From Spinacia oleracea (Eukaryota > Streptophyta > Magnoliopsida > Caryophyllales > Amaranthaceae): DNA of 64,000 nucleotides. The DNA lies in NCBI RefSeq assembly GCF_020520425.1, contig NC_079492.1, positions 102,583,157 through 102,647,156 of the forward strand, in the 5' to 3' direction. The notes under the pieces were generated by a model. It saw only the letters and a program-made list of their open reading frames with translations. It was not told the DNA's origin and did no database searches. This document shows, piece by piece, positions 24,132 through 36,921 of the stretch (its first letter is position 1; each line of letters begins with the position of its first letter). The position numbers and the translations under genes were made by a program.

Positions 24132-27100
24132 AATTTCAATTTTGTCATCAAAACATTGAGTATGTTTTATGGCCTCTAACCATTTAAAACATTTGAGTCT
24201 ATATATGGCCTCTAACCATTTTAGGGAATCTGGGTTTCGTCATAGCTTTCTTACAAGTCACAAACTCATTAATCTACATGATAATAGTTTGACTGCAAGT
24301 TGTAGGTTTCTTCACTATCTAATAGAAGAATTGCATAGTTTAAGTGACCTGAACTCCATGTTTCTTCACTATCTAATAGAAGAATCTCATAGTTTCAGTG
24401 ACTTGAACTCTATGCCTACTTGGGTATAGAACATCAAACAATAGAATATCAATAGCCACTTGAAAGTCCTTTGAATATTCTGTTCTCCTTGAAGCACTTG
24501 TAAAGTCTTCTAAGAGATGTCTATTCTTTAAAGCCACTTCTAAAGTCCTTAAAGAATACATGTTCGGGTTTTCTAAAGAACTTCGAAAAGCCTCCTGAAT
24601 GTCCGTTTATGTTTGTTGTTCGCCTCGAAGACTTTCGAGGTCTATTTTCTCCCACTTGTCATTTTGGAAACGAATCTCCAAAAGGACATCATTTCGAGCA
24701 AACAAACATTATGTTCTCAAAAATTTGTGGTAGAAACAATACCCTTGTGTCTCATTTGAATAAATCACAATGAAACATATATCTATACTTGGGCCTTAGT
24801 TTGTTGAATAACAAACACTAAGCTCCCACTGAGTTTAGCAACTCTCTAGATATATATTATCGAAAAGATATTCTGAAATTTCTTTTCTATAGCTTTGAAG
24901 AATTTAGTTTAGTTTGGTGGTAGTTGAGCATTTTGTTTTAGAAATTAAAGGAAAAGTCTTTATGATCCATCATTGATCGAATCAAGTACTAATCGACTTC
25001 GATCATTCCAACTTAGATATGCCATATCTTATGGAGCTAGATTGTGACTTTTACTACACAATCATTGATGATCATATTTGGTCTCAAGTAATCATCAACA
25101 TGATCTAACCTAGATCTTTATGATTTCTTGCTAAGTGGATTTTATACTTCTGAATCTTTGAACTTAGCCAAACAGATTCAACTTATATCACATTTGAGTA
25201 AATAAACCTATATTCACTCAAATCCATGTGAAATAATAAAGTCATAAAATCTTTCTTTAGCTTTGAACTCTATTGTCTAGGCGTTCTAACAATAGTTCAT
25301 ATCTTTTGTTACTTTCAACAAGTAAGACTAGTTGTCTTAAAATGATCTAGAAATCAATCAACTTTCAAAAGTCCATCAAAATAGAGCTTATGAATGTTAA
25401 CTTGTTGATATGGTCTAAGCAACAATGCCAAAGATTAGTGGAACTCAAATCAAGGGGTTGATTTGAACCTAGTAAAGTTCTTTAAAGAGTTGTTTGTTTT
25501 AATCAAGCATATTGACTCAACCTGTAATTGACCATTTCATTCAAATAAACAAACAAACATTGTTTTTGTTTTTCTTGAATGTGAGTCTTTCTGTGTTTGA
25601 AGCAGAAATTTAGGTATGCTGATTATGGAACAAAATAGCCATTAAGTTCCAGCCTTTGAAAGGACTTAAAACAAACTTAGATGACCCTACAATTAATGTA
25701 GCAATGCCATGCTTCATTTCCCACTTGTAGGTCATTAGTGTATCCTAGCTTCCATTGTTTGAGTTATTACCGAAGTAAGAACCTCAAGCGGTATATGATA
25801 CCAAGGAAGTTTGATTGCTAGGTCACTTCTCTTTAAACATAAACTTATAGGTAGAAACGGAATCGTAAATTCCTTTCATATGTTCCTCGTTTTCCTATTT
25901 CTTGTACCCTTTCTTATAGTCTTAAGAATTGAATTCTTTAGTGTTGACTTTTATACTTTGTTAGACATGTCCAATGTCACCAACAAGGTTCTTTACCATT
26001 TTAATTTATGTTGAATATTTTGTTTCAACTAGATGATCTTACAGAAGCTTCTAAAGTTCTCTAAGTATCGATCTATTCGAATGTCTAGGAACTAGACTCA
26101 TTCGAGAATTAAATGGACAAAGATATTAGGTTGTTAACCATTGGTAAAGCTGAGCGTTTAAACTCAATGCTTTATGATCTCAAAACTACATTGTATTTTG
26201 AATTCACAAGCACCAATCGGTTCGCCATTCGACTTTGATACTCGAAAACAACCATAAAAGTCGCTAAAAGAAACGTAAATTTTAAATCGCTCATTCTCTC
26301 TCATTTCCGTGAATCGTTCTTGGATTCACTACCAATCGAGGAAATTTACTGTTACCTTTCTAAAAGGATTTACTGCAGTGCAAGATATTTAATTATAAAC
26401 AATAATTAAAAACATACATTGAAGCATGCAAAGTCTAAACATTTATCATGAATAATAACTTGAAAATGAAAGCAATCATGCAATTTAAACACGTCATTAG
26501 CATTTTATTCGAATTATGTGTTCCGGCAGGTGTGAATAAAATGATTCCAAGATCCTAAAATCATTGAAGAACTAAGCACAGTTTGTCGACTTAATCCTAA
26601 AACATCTTAGGTAAGCAAAAACCTTTTGCTAATAGTCTAGAAACTATTCTTGGTTGATAGGTACGTCTAAGAACTTATTAGGTAAACCTATCGATTTTGC
26701 CACGACATAAAAGGACTCCTTACTTATATCGTTGAGTTTCACCAAAACTAACATGTACTCACAATTATTTGTGTACCTTGCCCCTTTAGGACCAATAAGT
26801 AACACCTCGCTGAGCGAAAACTATTACTAGATTGATGTAAAGGATATCCAAGCAAGTGTATATTTTGGCATGGCACCTTATAACTCAATTTTTTAAGTTT
26901 GGAACTTAAGGCTCTTACTATGTTGGTTAGATTTTAAGTGAACTAAAATCCTTAATCATGCAACATAATCAAGCTTTTGATCTCATGCATTTTAAGACAT
27001 ATTTAAAAGCAATAAATAACTTAAAACATGCATAAGATAAATGTGATCTAGTATGGCCCGACTTCATCTTGAAGCTTTAACTTCAAAGTCCGTCTTGAAA

Positions 27101-27844
27101 ATCTCCGTGGAAGGCACCATTTTCTTCAAACAGGATAAGCTATAATTAAAACTAATTACAACTATTTGATGGTACGCAGACCATATTTGAATTGAAAAAC
27201 AACTTTGGTATTTTAGACCAATTACATTCAAATTAATGGTACGCAGACCATATTTTCTATCTTATTTGGGCCATACTAGTCACTTCATAACCTGCAAAAC
27301 AGTACATATACAATATATACCATTCACCCATTCATTATCATGAATGGCCCACATAGCTGGTTAGTAAAACACATTATGCATCACGTAAACATTTGCAGCA
27401 ATTAATCAAGGGCACCAATAATCTACCAATTATTCAGTCCTTATTAATTCTAATCAAGTTGTTTTAACCTTAAGGTTTTGTAGACCTAATCAAGAGTTTA
27501 TGACTAAAAGGGCTCCCACTTAAACCAATAAATTCATATGCTTTACTAATTTTAAACATAAAAATGTATTTCTAGTCTAACCGGAAACATACAAATTTAA
27601 TTAAAATTTAAAGCTCATATAAATTTATAATTGAATCCAAAAGTTTAATTTAATTTCAGTCGTATTTAAATTAATTCATGATTTTAATTTTAGTAAAATA
27701 ATTAGAATAAATAAAATTTATTATAATTACAATATTCAAAATTAAAATCCAAGAAAATAATTTAAATTATTAATTTTAAAATTAATTAAAATTACGTAAA
27801 CTGAAAATTTCAAATTAAAATTTCAAAACGATCTAATCGCAACG

Positions 27845-28400
27845 CAAACACCTCACGCATCACACGCCCATGGGCCACACGCACACAGCCATCGCTGGCC
27901 ATGTGCGCGCAGCCCATGCGCTGCGTCGCATAGCTGCTGCTTCTACCCTTCGCAAGCCATCGCGCGAGCTGGTGCTCGCTGCGTACGCGCCAGCACTCGA
28001 TGCACGCGAGCATGTGCTCGCTGCGTGCGCGCCAGCGCTCGCTTCGTGCACTCGCCAGCGCATGCTGTGCGCGCTCGCTAGCGCTCGCTTGGTGCGAGAC
28101 AGCGCTCGCTGCGCGCGGCATCGACGCTGTGCGCAGCACTCGTGGCACGCGAGCTTGCGCTCGCTGCGCGCGAGGCTGCGCGCGCTTGCGCGAGGCAGTG
28201 CGCGTTGTGGCGCAGCTCGCTTGCTGCCCACACGCGACTGCCGTGCCTTGCCTTCGCCCATGCCCATTCGTCCATTGCTCATAGCCCACGACACAAGGCA
28301 GGGCTGCTGCCTTGTGCTCGTGCACCATGCCCTTGCTCATTGCATTCGTGCCGCATGGGCGACGAGCTCCCTTGCTCGTCGTCACATGCCCGCACTATAC
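27845..28400. repeat. GC-rich, CpG-rich island in the copia 5' leader
   Basis: About 550 bp of GCGCTCGCT and GCGCGCG-type degenerate repeats lie in very AT-rich surroundings. On the minus strand this falls within about 1.3 kb downstream of the primer site. All six frames are open for 60-190 codons, composition-driven and without domains, so none is called as a gene. Confidence 0.75.
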
Positions 28401-29174
28401 AACACCCCTTAAGGGTAACACGTAGCGTCCATTGCTTTGTGCGTGCAAGTTATATGAACGAATCGCATAAAATTTAAAACATTTATATTTAAAATTAATG
28501 ACAAATTAATAAATTAATATTAATTTCATAATTTTAGGGCGAAAAATCGAAAATTTATTATTCAATTGATTTCCGATTAACATGGATTCAAGTCTAGGTC
28601 ATAAAAATTTAAAATTTATCATAAATTTACAATTTTTATGGTGGTTTTTAATCATAGGTATCTAATTAAATTATAATTAATTATGAAAATCAAATTAATT
28701 CTAAATTATTCTAATTTTCAACAAATTAATCATAATTACAAATTAGATTGCATAATTAACAAGGCTAGGCATTCAAACTTGTTAAACATATACAGTAGGT
28801 CAATCAAAAATTCAAGATTTATCAACAAGAATCGCAAATATTTAATTTAACATCTTAAATTTACGAAATTTTGAATTCGAAAAACTAAATCCTTCGAAAA
28901 GTCATAGTTAGGCTTCGAATTTGAGAATTTTGGGTTCGGCCGAAAAGTACTATTTTTGTCAAAATTTTAGAATGCCTTTTACATGCGGAATTGACACAAA
29001 AATCACTCGATTTGGATGAGTAACGAAGAAACTGCCGAAAAACTGCATACGTATAATTAAATAAACGCAATTTGCAATTAATTAACAATTACGAAAATTA
29101 ATCACCCCTTTTAATTCTTACAAATTTGTAATATTTAACCATGTTCATGCAATATAGATTATGAAAATAATAAG

Positions 29175-29190
29175 AGGCTCGTGATACCAC
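29175..29190 (-). promoter_or_regulatory. Primer binding site of the copia element
   Basis: The minus strand reads AGTGGTATCACGAGCC directly after the LTR, a variant of the initiator-tRNA-Met site TGGTATCAGAGC. It proves the minus orientation. Confidence 0.8.
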
Positions 29191-30568
29191 TGTTAGGTTA
29201 TGATACATATGACAATTCATAAATCATGCGGAAAAACCATTTAGCCAGGAATACATATTATTTACACATAATCATATAGCATAGTTTAGATGCATACTCT
29301 TTGTTGCGTGCCTTCCCTAGCTGCGCCCGAACCGAACAAGAACAAGTCTTTAGGACTCCAAGTGTCGTCCCTCCGTAGATAGTCCAAAGCACGTCCGGAT
29401 CCGCCTTAAGATTGACCAACTAGAATCGCCCTTAAGGTACTAATAATTTTCGGCACTTTTAGGCAAGGTATGTGACTGAATTTTTCTCTCAAAAACTCAC
29501 TTTGAATACTTGAAAAATCGTTATAAATTGTGAACCCAGGCCACATATTTATTGGGGTATGGAAAGAGAATTGGAATCCTAATAGGATACGAATTAATTA
29601 AATTAGAATCCTAGTGAAATTCTTATTTAATTAATTTATCTTTTAGGATTAGGAATTTAATCATTAAACGAATCCTGTACGTTTTAGGTTTCGTATGTGA
29701 ACACAAACACACACGCACGCACAGCAGCCCACGAGGGGCGCCATGCGCGCGCGCGCACAGCCCGAGCAATGCAGCCCACGACTGCCGCAGCCTTGGGCGC
29801 GCGCTGGGCCTGCCTTGCGGTGGGCCTGGCGCAGCCTTGGGCTGGCGTGTTGTGGCGCGCGTTTCCCTTGCTGGACGTGGGCCTGGCTTCGTGCTGGGCC
29901 TTCGTCTAGCAAGCTCGTCCGATGCTAATTCGTACGACGCGCTTCCGATTAATTTTCCGATTTATTTCCGATACGAACAATATTTAACATTTCCGATTCC
30001 GGAATTAATTTCTGTTTCGAACAAATATTTAATATTTCCGTTTCCGGAATTATTTTCCGATTCCGATAATATTTCTGATTCAGACAATATTTCCGTTTCC
30101 GGCAATATTTCCGATTCCGGCAATATTTCTATTTCCGATAATATTTTCCGATACGTACCATGTTTCCGTTTCCGGCAACATCTATGACTTGGATAATATT
30201 TATATTTCCGATACGATCCATATTTCCGTTTCCGGCAATATCATCGTTTCCGGAGTATTCATTTCTTGCCTGTGACGATCTCAGCTCCCACTGAAACCAA
30301 GATCCGTCGATTCCGAATATCCATAGATGGAGTATTTAATGCCATTAAATACTTGATCCGTTTACGTACTATTTGTGTGACCCTACGGGTTCAGTCAAGA
30401 GTAAGCTGTGGATTAATATCATTAATTCCACTTGAACTGAAGCGGCCTCTAGCTAGGCATTCAGCTCACTTGATCTCACTGAATTATTAACTTGTTAATT
30501 AATACTGAACCGCATTTATTAGACTTAACATTGAATGCATACTTGGACCAAGGGCATTATTTCCTTCA
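29191..30568 (-). repeat. 5' LTR of the copia element
   Basis: Same length as the left copy (1378 bp). Several of the visible differences are C-to-T changes (for example acgcagc to atgcagc near 29770, and ctacgac to ctatgac near 30184), as expected when methylated cytosines decay. Confidence 0.93.
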
Positions 30569-31669
30569 GAACATGGATTTCCAAGTCACCATGCGCGAGC
30601 TGGAAGTTCTCTTCCAAAAGAAAAATGAGGGTTTCACAACCTACTTTGCTAGATGGAGGGACCAGGCGGCCCATCTAATCAATAGGCCTCCCGAAACAGA
30701 ATTGGTCCAAAAATTCATTGACAACCTGGACCCGGCTTACAGACAACACCTTAGGTACCTGGGACTCGACACTTTCAAAAGAGTTTATGATGTGGGAATA
30801 AAGATCGAGGACGACCTCGCCAAAACCATACAGAGCAAACCCACATATAAGACCAAACCTATAATCGGGGTAACACATCCCAAGCCCAAGAAGTCCATGT
30901 TGTAGAAGAGGCTCCCGCCCGAAGAAACCCTGTAAGATGGGTCCGAGACCGAAAGTTTGCCCCACTCGGGTCAACTTTGGTACAAGCCTTTGAAAGACTA
31001 ACCAATCAAGGAAAGTTGAGACCTATAGGCCCCACCCGTGACCCTCCTGTCAAAAACAAATATTGGGTCGAAGGTACTTACTGCAAATTCCATCAAGGAA
31101 ATGGGCATGACACTGAAAACTGCTGGACTCTAAAACATACGATCCAGGACATGATAGAGGATGAAGTAATACCTCTCCCTAACGTTGGCAAACCCAACAA
31201 CAACAAGAGCCCACTCGGCTCTTGTCACATCTCTCTCGACCAACCAGAGATTTTCGACCCCACGGTGTATATTACACCTCAAGGTGCACCACTCGCTGTG
31301 GTCCCTATGGATCGAATCGAGAGGGAAGTGTGCGGTGTGTGGAACGATGATGCTGAAGATATTTACCTATCTCAAGTCTCGGGCCAGGACCTCTTCACTG
31401 AAACTTGGCCCGGGTATGCTCTCATTGACACCACCCCTCAGGAGCCCGAGGTCGACAACCTCACCCGATCCGGAAGGATATACCAACCGGATATTCACCC
31501 ACCTCCTATGGACGACATCTCGGTCAGGCACACTCCGGAGAACGGGCGGCACGCCACCGTCGCGGAAGTCATTGAAAATCCTCTCCTGAAACAACTAAAA
31601 AGAACCAAGGCTGAGATTACCATCTGGGATCTTATGTGTACTTCGCGAAAAGCTTATTCGCTCACTTGA
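30569..31669 (+). pseudogene. Gag C-terminal part of the Tat-like element
   Basis: It continues the gag interrupted at 20268: MRELEVLFQKKNEGFTTYFA, RPPETELVQKFIDNLDPAYR. A one-base frameshift lies near 30880-30900, after which the frame continues from about 30890 (RNPVRWVRDRKFAPLGST) to 31669. A zinc-knuckle-like motif (YCKFHQGNGHDTENC) lies near 31077-31121. A second frameshift near 31650 separates gag from the protease frame. With the copia insertion this makes at least three disabling changes, so the gene cannot now be expressed whole. Confidence 0.85.
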
Positions 31670-31706
31670 CCTCATCTCAGTACCTACAGATATCACACCT
31701 GACTCA

Positions 31707-32888
31707 TTGGTTAGCCATGTCACGAGAGATGCCGGAGAAATGGCCATAGTTTTCACTGATAAAGACTTACCCAAAGAGGGGGGTGCTCACAATAAAGCCC
31801 TTTACCTAGTGGTTGGATGCAAAGGACAAAACATCCCCCTAGCGCTCGTAGATAATGGTTCGGCGGTTAATGTCTGCCTATTGCGAACCGCCCATTGCTT
31901 GGGGCTAGGAAACGATGATTTCCAAACCTCCACGCAAGGGGTACGAGCTTATGATAACTCCCGAAGGCCTGTATTGGGAAAAATCAACCTTACCATACAA
32001 ACCGGGCATGTGGCACGCACCACGGAGTTTCAAATTATCGACATCAAGCCCACTTTCAACCTCCTCTTGGGGCGACCTTGGCTCCATGACTTAGGAGGTG
32101 TGGCTTCTACCTTGCACCAAATGGTTAAACTTAACCATAACGGGGTAATACTAGAAATCCGCGCCCCTCCTCTCGACGTCAGTTGTACTATGGTTGGAAC
32201 GGCCGAAACTGCAGACGACCTTTATGGGTTTCAAATAGAAGAAACAATCCAGTTCATCGAAGATTATGATCCAGCATTCCTAGACCCGCATGCATCCCGA
32301 GTCATCCCTAGAATGCTGTTAGCTCAAGGCTATTTTCCAGGAACCCCATTGGGCATAAAGAAGAAGGAATGCACATTCCATCCTTTTCCCGACAAATCTA
32401 CTCCCTTTGGCTTAGGTTATGAACCAACGGAGGAAGATATTGCTGACCGCCTATCTAGGCTACGCCTTAACAAAACCAAACAAACCACCCTCCTTCCCCC
32501 ATATCAAAGGACCCTTAACGGGATGTTCATTCAGGAAGGAGAAGAACACCCAAGCTGTGATTTCCCTGAACCCTTCGTTCAGGATGGCTTGCTAAAACCC
32601 GGATTTGAAATTTTCCATGACTGCCACACCTTGGATGAGGCACCCCACCTCACCAAGACTAAAACAGCTGAAATATTGGACAACCAGGCTCTGTGGACAT
32701 TGTTTAACGAATCGAGGCCTATGGAGGACGAGACTGTGATGACTACCCTAGCTTTACAAGATGAAGGTTTCGATCCAACCCGGTTAATCTCTCCTGCATC
32801 AACACTAGAAGAGGTCGAGAACGGATGGGTGAAGACATATCAGTGGGTCAACGCAAAAGGAATGGAATTCAAGATGAGTACCGGTTAA
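31707..32888 (+). CDS. Aspartic protease region of the Tat-like element (Gag-Pro 3' part)
   Basis: A 393-residue open frame. The active-site motif LVDNGSAVNVCL is near residues 47-58 (DNGS, a form seen in Tat-lineage proteases), and the flap-side motif LLLGRPWLHDLG is near residues 118-129. Sequence typical of the protease-to-RT linker follows, and the frame ends GWVKTYQWVNAKGMEFKMST before a stop. In complete Tat elements reverse transcriptase follows; here it is absent. The first ATG is arbitrary because translation would normally enter from gag, now frameshifted. The protease would mature Gag. Confidence 0.8.
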   Translation: MVSHVTRDAGEMAIVFTDKDLPKEGGAHNKALYLVVGCKGQNIPLALVDNGSAVNVCLLRTAHCLGLGNDDFQTSTQGVRAYDNSRRPVLGKINLTIQTGHVARTTEFQIIDIKPTFNLLLGRPWLHDLGGVASTLHQMVKLNHNGVILEIRAPPLDVSCTMVGTAETADDLYGFQIEETIQFIEDYDPAFLDPHASRVIPRMLLAQGYFPGTPLGIKKKECTFHPFPDKSTPFGLGYEPTEEDIADRLSRLRLNKTKQTTLLPPYQRTLNGMFIQEGEEHPSCDFPEPFVQDGLLKPGFEIFHDCHTLDEAPHLTKTKTAEILDNQALWTLFNESRPMEDETVMTTLALQDEGFDPTRLISPASTLEEVENGWVKTYQWVNAKGMEFKMSTG

Positions 32889-34251
32889 GGACCGAAGTTT
32901 TATGAGACTAAACCCCAGGCTTGAGCCACATAGAGAACCATTAGTAAAAAGCGCCTAGTAGTTCTTTAGATTGATAGAAAAAATAATAGAGACTTTAGAT
33001 GGTCCTAAGGCCCTTTAGAATATGGGTCAGTTTTATTTCAGTGTGTTTCCCTTACTTTCCGAATCAATAAAGGCGTAATATTTCTCTTGAAAATTTTATT
33101 CTAACACTAAATAAACACCAAATGTACTTGCAAAATACAAAAATAAAGAGGCGGCCCACTCTAGGCCCAACAAACAAAGCCCACTCGGTTTTGAAATAGT
33201 GCCATGGGAACCAATTCCCGAAACCCACAAAATAAACCACACTATCCCATTCATATCCCCAAAACCTAAAAAGACAACCAGTGTCATCATAGGAGCCAAT
33301 CCATGCAACCCAAAATCAAAGGAAATCAAAAATCCAAAAACAATGCAAATGTTACCAAAAAAATAGATTCATAAAACATAGATTCCATCATACCCTTCAC
33401 TACCAACCTACCTCCAAAGCCTACACAAAGATCTTCATAAATTCCGCACCCTAACTCCATTTTCAAAACTGTTTTGAGTCACCAATAGAAAAAATTAATC
33501 TGGACAAAAATACGTTTCACGCTAACAGTCAAAAAAGCCTCCAAAATAGCCTCAAAATTAACTTTAGCTACAAAGCAAAATATCAAGGCACAAGAAACGA
33601 AATAGAAATAAACGCATGAACATGTGAAGCAAAGCGTCAAAATTGACCGCCCAAGTCATTTTCAGCGCCCAGGGCTGGGCGCCGAAATTTATGACGCCCC
33701 AGCCTGGGCGTTGAAACTCTCTGCCTGCCAAAAGTTTTCTTTTTCGAAAGTGCTCGTCATTTTATCCGCACACAACGGAAAAATAACGAACACTTGGGGG
33801 GTACAATACGTATCCAAATAGGTTTACCAAGAATACAGCTATACAAATTGGTCGAATTTTACGCAACCTATGGCAAAAAAAAACGGCAGATGAAAATAAT
33901 GGCAAATACTTCACTCATTTGACCAATTAAGTAATATGTTTCCACTTCAGGACATATCTACCGAAATCCGGCATACTAGAACTTATTCTAAAGCTAGAAC
34001 TACACGCGACCTGATTCTGACAAGATACGTAGGCAATCCTTACCAAGGATTCGGTCCAAATAAAAAAATATTCTTTGCAATAAGTGTTAGACATATAAAA
34101 TACATAAAAAAGAGGAGAAACAAAAATAAATAAAAACTAAAAATACGCCTTTATTAAAATATAATAAGAAGGAAAACAAAGTGCTAGGAATAAAAAAAAC
34201 AAACACAACTGAAATAAATAAAGGGCACCTACACCCTAGCAAAGAACTACA
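32889..34251 (+). other. Non-coding region between protease and antisense gene; pol missing
   Basis: About 1.36 kb with no reverse transcriptase, RNase H or integrase motif in any frame. It contains the third palindrome pair (33659-33718). Short frames (33096-33329, 33624-33821, 33936-34133) have no recognisable domain. This is where roughly 4 kb of pol would be expected in an autonomous relative. Confidence 0.75.
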
Positions 34252-36064
34252 CTACTCTAGTTCTTCCGGATCATCAAATAAAGTCTTGTAGAGAGCAATG
34301 TTCGCAGGATCCACCCCCATAGTCTTCTGCGCTGCCCCAATATCAATCTCCATAAGAACCGGCTCCTGGACACTAACTTCCAAAGATGTCAAGGCTTCAG
34401 AAACATTCTCAATTATAGCCCGCTCAGCCTCGAAGGCACAGGCAATGGTGGGAGAAGGATTATTATCATCAACTAGACTAGTCACTGTTTCTACAGGCGG
34501 CTGAGCCCTTCTAACCCATACATTGTTCCGGTGACGATCTCCGCGAGAGCTTGCATTTCTTTTAACAACAGAAGGCCCCTTCATGCTAGGCATCTTTTTA
34601 GGCCTGAAACTGGGACGGGGAGGAACTTCCTTTCTCTTTCGATCAGGACGAGCTTTCACAGTCTTAAAACTATAGGTACGAGGTCTGGCAGAATCAGGAC
34701 CCTCATACTTAACACAAATACGAGGTATCAAAAGCTCAGCCGGCTCCCCATTTCGAGCCTCGGTCCTCACATCTTTGTCATCGGAGCTCATCCACAACTT
34801 GTAGTTTTCAGAAAGACCCACAAAGCCATTTGTAGCTACGGCCCAACGCGGGAGGCCATCGTAATACTTGGCCCACGCTAGGACCCGTGTTTGTGCAAAG
34901 GCCGCTACCTTAGGTGGTACCGTATCAGAAAAGGGGATAGTCTGCCTTAAACCATATTGACGCATGACTCGGTAAGGGAAAATATAAATGGGACGAGATA
35001 GCCCCAACAAAGAAACATAAACCGATACATCAGACCCCCCTGTCATGGTAGTCAAACCCCACCATGGTACCACCCACTTAATAGAACAAATGCCATAAGT
35101 AAAAAAGGAGGTCCATTCGGCCTCGTCCTGGCCTTGGTGCAAGTATTTTCGGTTACCCAAAGCTATAGGGCGATAATGTTTAGGATCGGCAGGAGCTTCC
35201 AAAAGTCTAAGCCGTTCCGCAAGCCAAATCTGCAAAAACAGGTACGATCGAATCAAAAGAATGAAAAGAAAGAAAAAAAAGGTTCCTGGGGCGCAGTTTC
35301 AACGCCCAGGACCAGGCGCCGAATATTCCAGCGCCCAGCCCTGGGCGCTGAAACTCAGCCCCATGCAGAAAGAAATATGTGCAAAAAAAACACACATGTG
35401 CGCAAGGAAAAGATCGATTACCTGCAGCAATAGGGGGCTCCCCTTAAAATATTCAGATTTGGCGCCCTTCTTCAGTTCATCCGCACTCAGCAAAGTCTCA
35501 GCAACAACCAACGGCATAATAGAATAGCAACTTTCCATCTGGCTAATCAAGGGGATCAACCTTATGTCACCAAACACACCATTGTTATTCGACAGCAAAT
35601 AATGATTCAACAAGCAAAATATAAGGGCTCGAATATTCAATTTCTGTTCGGTCATATTCTTGCTAGGCCTAAAAAGATGTTTTACAAGTTTTTCCAAGTT
35701 AACCTTATCATCTACAACAATTTCAGCAAACATGCTATCATCTAGCCCTAGGAAAGCCCTTATGGTTGTTTTACCCTCTTCAATAGTGCCAGGGGTAACA
35801 GGAGTAGCATTAGTAGGATAACCAAGGATCGCAGCAAATTCATCAGGCAAAGGACATATTTCATTTCCCCGAAAGGAAAAAAACATGATGATCGGAGTCC
35901 CAAAATCTTAGGGCAGCATGCAGAAAATTATAATCAATATTAATTTGTTGTAAGCCTAAAAATGCCTCTAAGTGGTATTCTTTTAACAAAGCTTTTTCTG
36001 TGGGAGTAAGGGCTCGTAGCCAACGCCTAACAGTCCGTTGGAGTGAGAAATTAGGGATCGACAT
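34252..36064 (-). pseudogene. Antisense plant-mobile-domain (PMD) gene with one intron and one frameshift
   Basis: Minus strand, start at 36064. Exon 1 is 36064-35422 and exon 2 35229-34252, with a 192-bp GT/AG intron (35230-35421). After one frameshift is discounted the product is about 539 residues. It shows the plant mobile domain (aminotransferase-like PMD) pattern: RRWLRALTPTEKALLKEYHL, INIDYNFLHAALRFWD, GNEICPLPDEFAAILGYP, and LLLQ joining IWLAERLRLLEAP across the intron. A basic, disordered C-terminus follows (KARPDRKRKEVPPRPSFRPK). The frameshift is one extra base in an A7 run (35877-35883). Antisense ORFs between pol and 3' LTR are known in Tat elements, and PMD proteins are repeatedly found in transposons. 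Its job is unknown. The intron holds palindrome pair four. Confidence 0.72.
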
Positions 36065-36848
36065 GGCAAAAGCAGTAAAAAATTAAAGCACAGCAAAAAG
36101 AGAGAAAGAATTTGAGAGTAATGGAAAATAAGGACGTATCTAGCCCCTATATATAGCTGAACGCACCCCATGACATCCTGATCCAATTCGGAAACGTGTT
36201 AGGAAATCCGAAAGTCAAATATTACCAGGAAAGGACTTTCAGCGCCCACGCCTGGGCGCCGAAATGTTTGACGCCTGAACTTGGGCGCTGAAAATTCAGC
36301 CCAAGGCCCAGATTTCACAAAACACGGAATAGGAAAAGACTTAAGACCGTGTTGCTAAAACACGAGGCCCTATTGCAAGAAGGATCAAGCCCAAAGCACC
36401 TTTAGCTCCCAAATAAGCAAAAAATAATAACATTAAAACTTGGTCGAAACTTAGACTCGTCTCAGAAAATTCTCATGTATACTTTTCAAAAAAAAAGCAA
36501 GTTAAATATCATGGTCATTCTTCGAAACACCAAAAATATGTGTCGTCAAGTCATTGGTTTTCCAAATAGAAAATGTCTGTCTGTCAGAGGGATAATCCGG
36601 GCCAAGCTAAAACCGGATGTCGCCTGAAAACTAAAGTCGCACTCCACGGCTTCGCTAAAATAACACACTACTATAGGAGGTCGCTCGCACATACGAGCGT
36701 GACCCCAAACATGATTACGAGATACAAAAAACAACCGACGAGCCCCAACGCTTGGGGGCTCGCAAAAAATGGACTCCAACAAGGAGCGCGCAATCAAAAT
36801 CACATTCCCAGACTGCGCCACACACCATATCATGTTTGGATATCTCAA

Positions 36849-36851
<3 letters not shown>
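36065..36851 (+). other. Upstream region of the antisense PMD gene
   Basis: On the minus strand a TATA-like sequence (complement of 'ctatatatagct', near 36147-36158) lies about 90 bp upstream of the PMD start, so a promoter reading toward the PMD gene is plausible. The fifth palindrome pair lies at 36237-36295. No other gene is seen. Confidence 0.5.

Positions 36852-36918
<67 letters not shown>
36852..36918. repeat. (TA)n microsatellite
   Basis: About 33 uninterrupted TA units. The tyrosine/isoleucine frames on both strands are artefacts. Confidence 0.95.

Positions 36919-36921
<3 letters not shown>

Larger units (their letters stand above)
20269..30568 (-). mobile_element. Ty1/copia LTR retrotransposon with decayed pol
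   Basis: LTRs of exactly 1378 bp each (20269-21646 and 29191-30568) are flanked by GAACA (20264-20268 and 30569-30573). On the minus strand the right LTR is the 5' LTR, followed by a tRNA-iMet-type primer site (29175-29190). The left LTR is preceded by a purine tract (minus strand GGACAAGTGGGAGAC, 21647-21661). I count about nine substitutions between the LTRs. The only recognisable coding remains are copia reverse transcriptase and RNase H fragments. It is the youngest insertion in the nest. Confidence 0.93.

Noticed and set aside
27810..28477. Several 90-190 codon frames on both strands
   Set aside because: GC-rich low-complexity leader of the copia element, with no recognisable domain.
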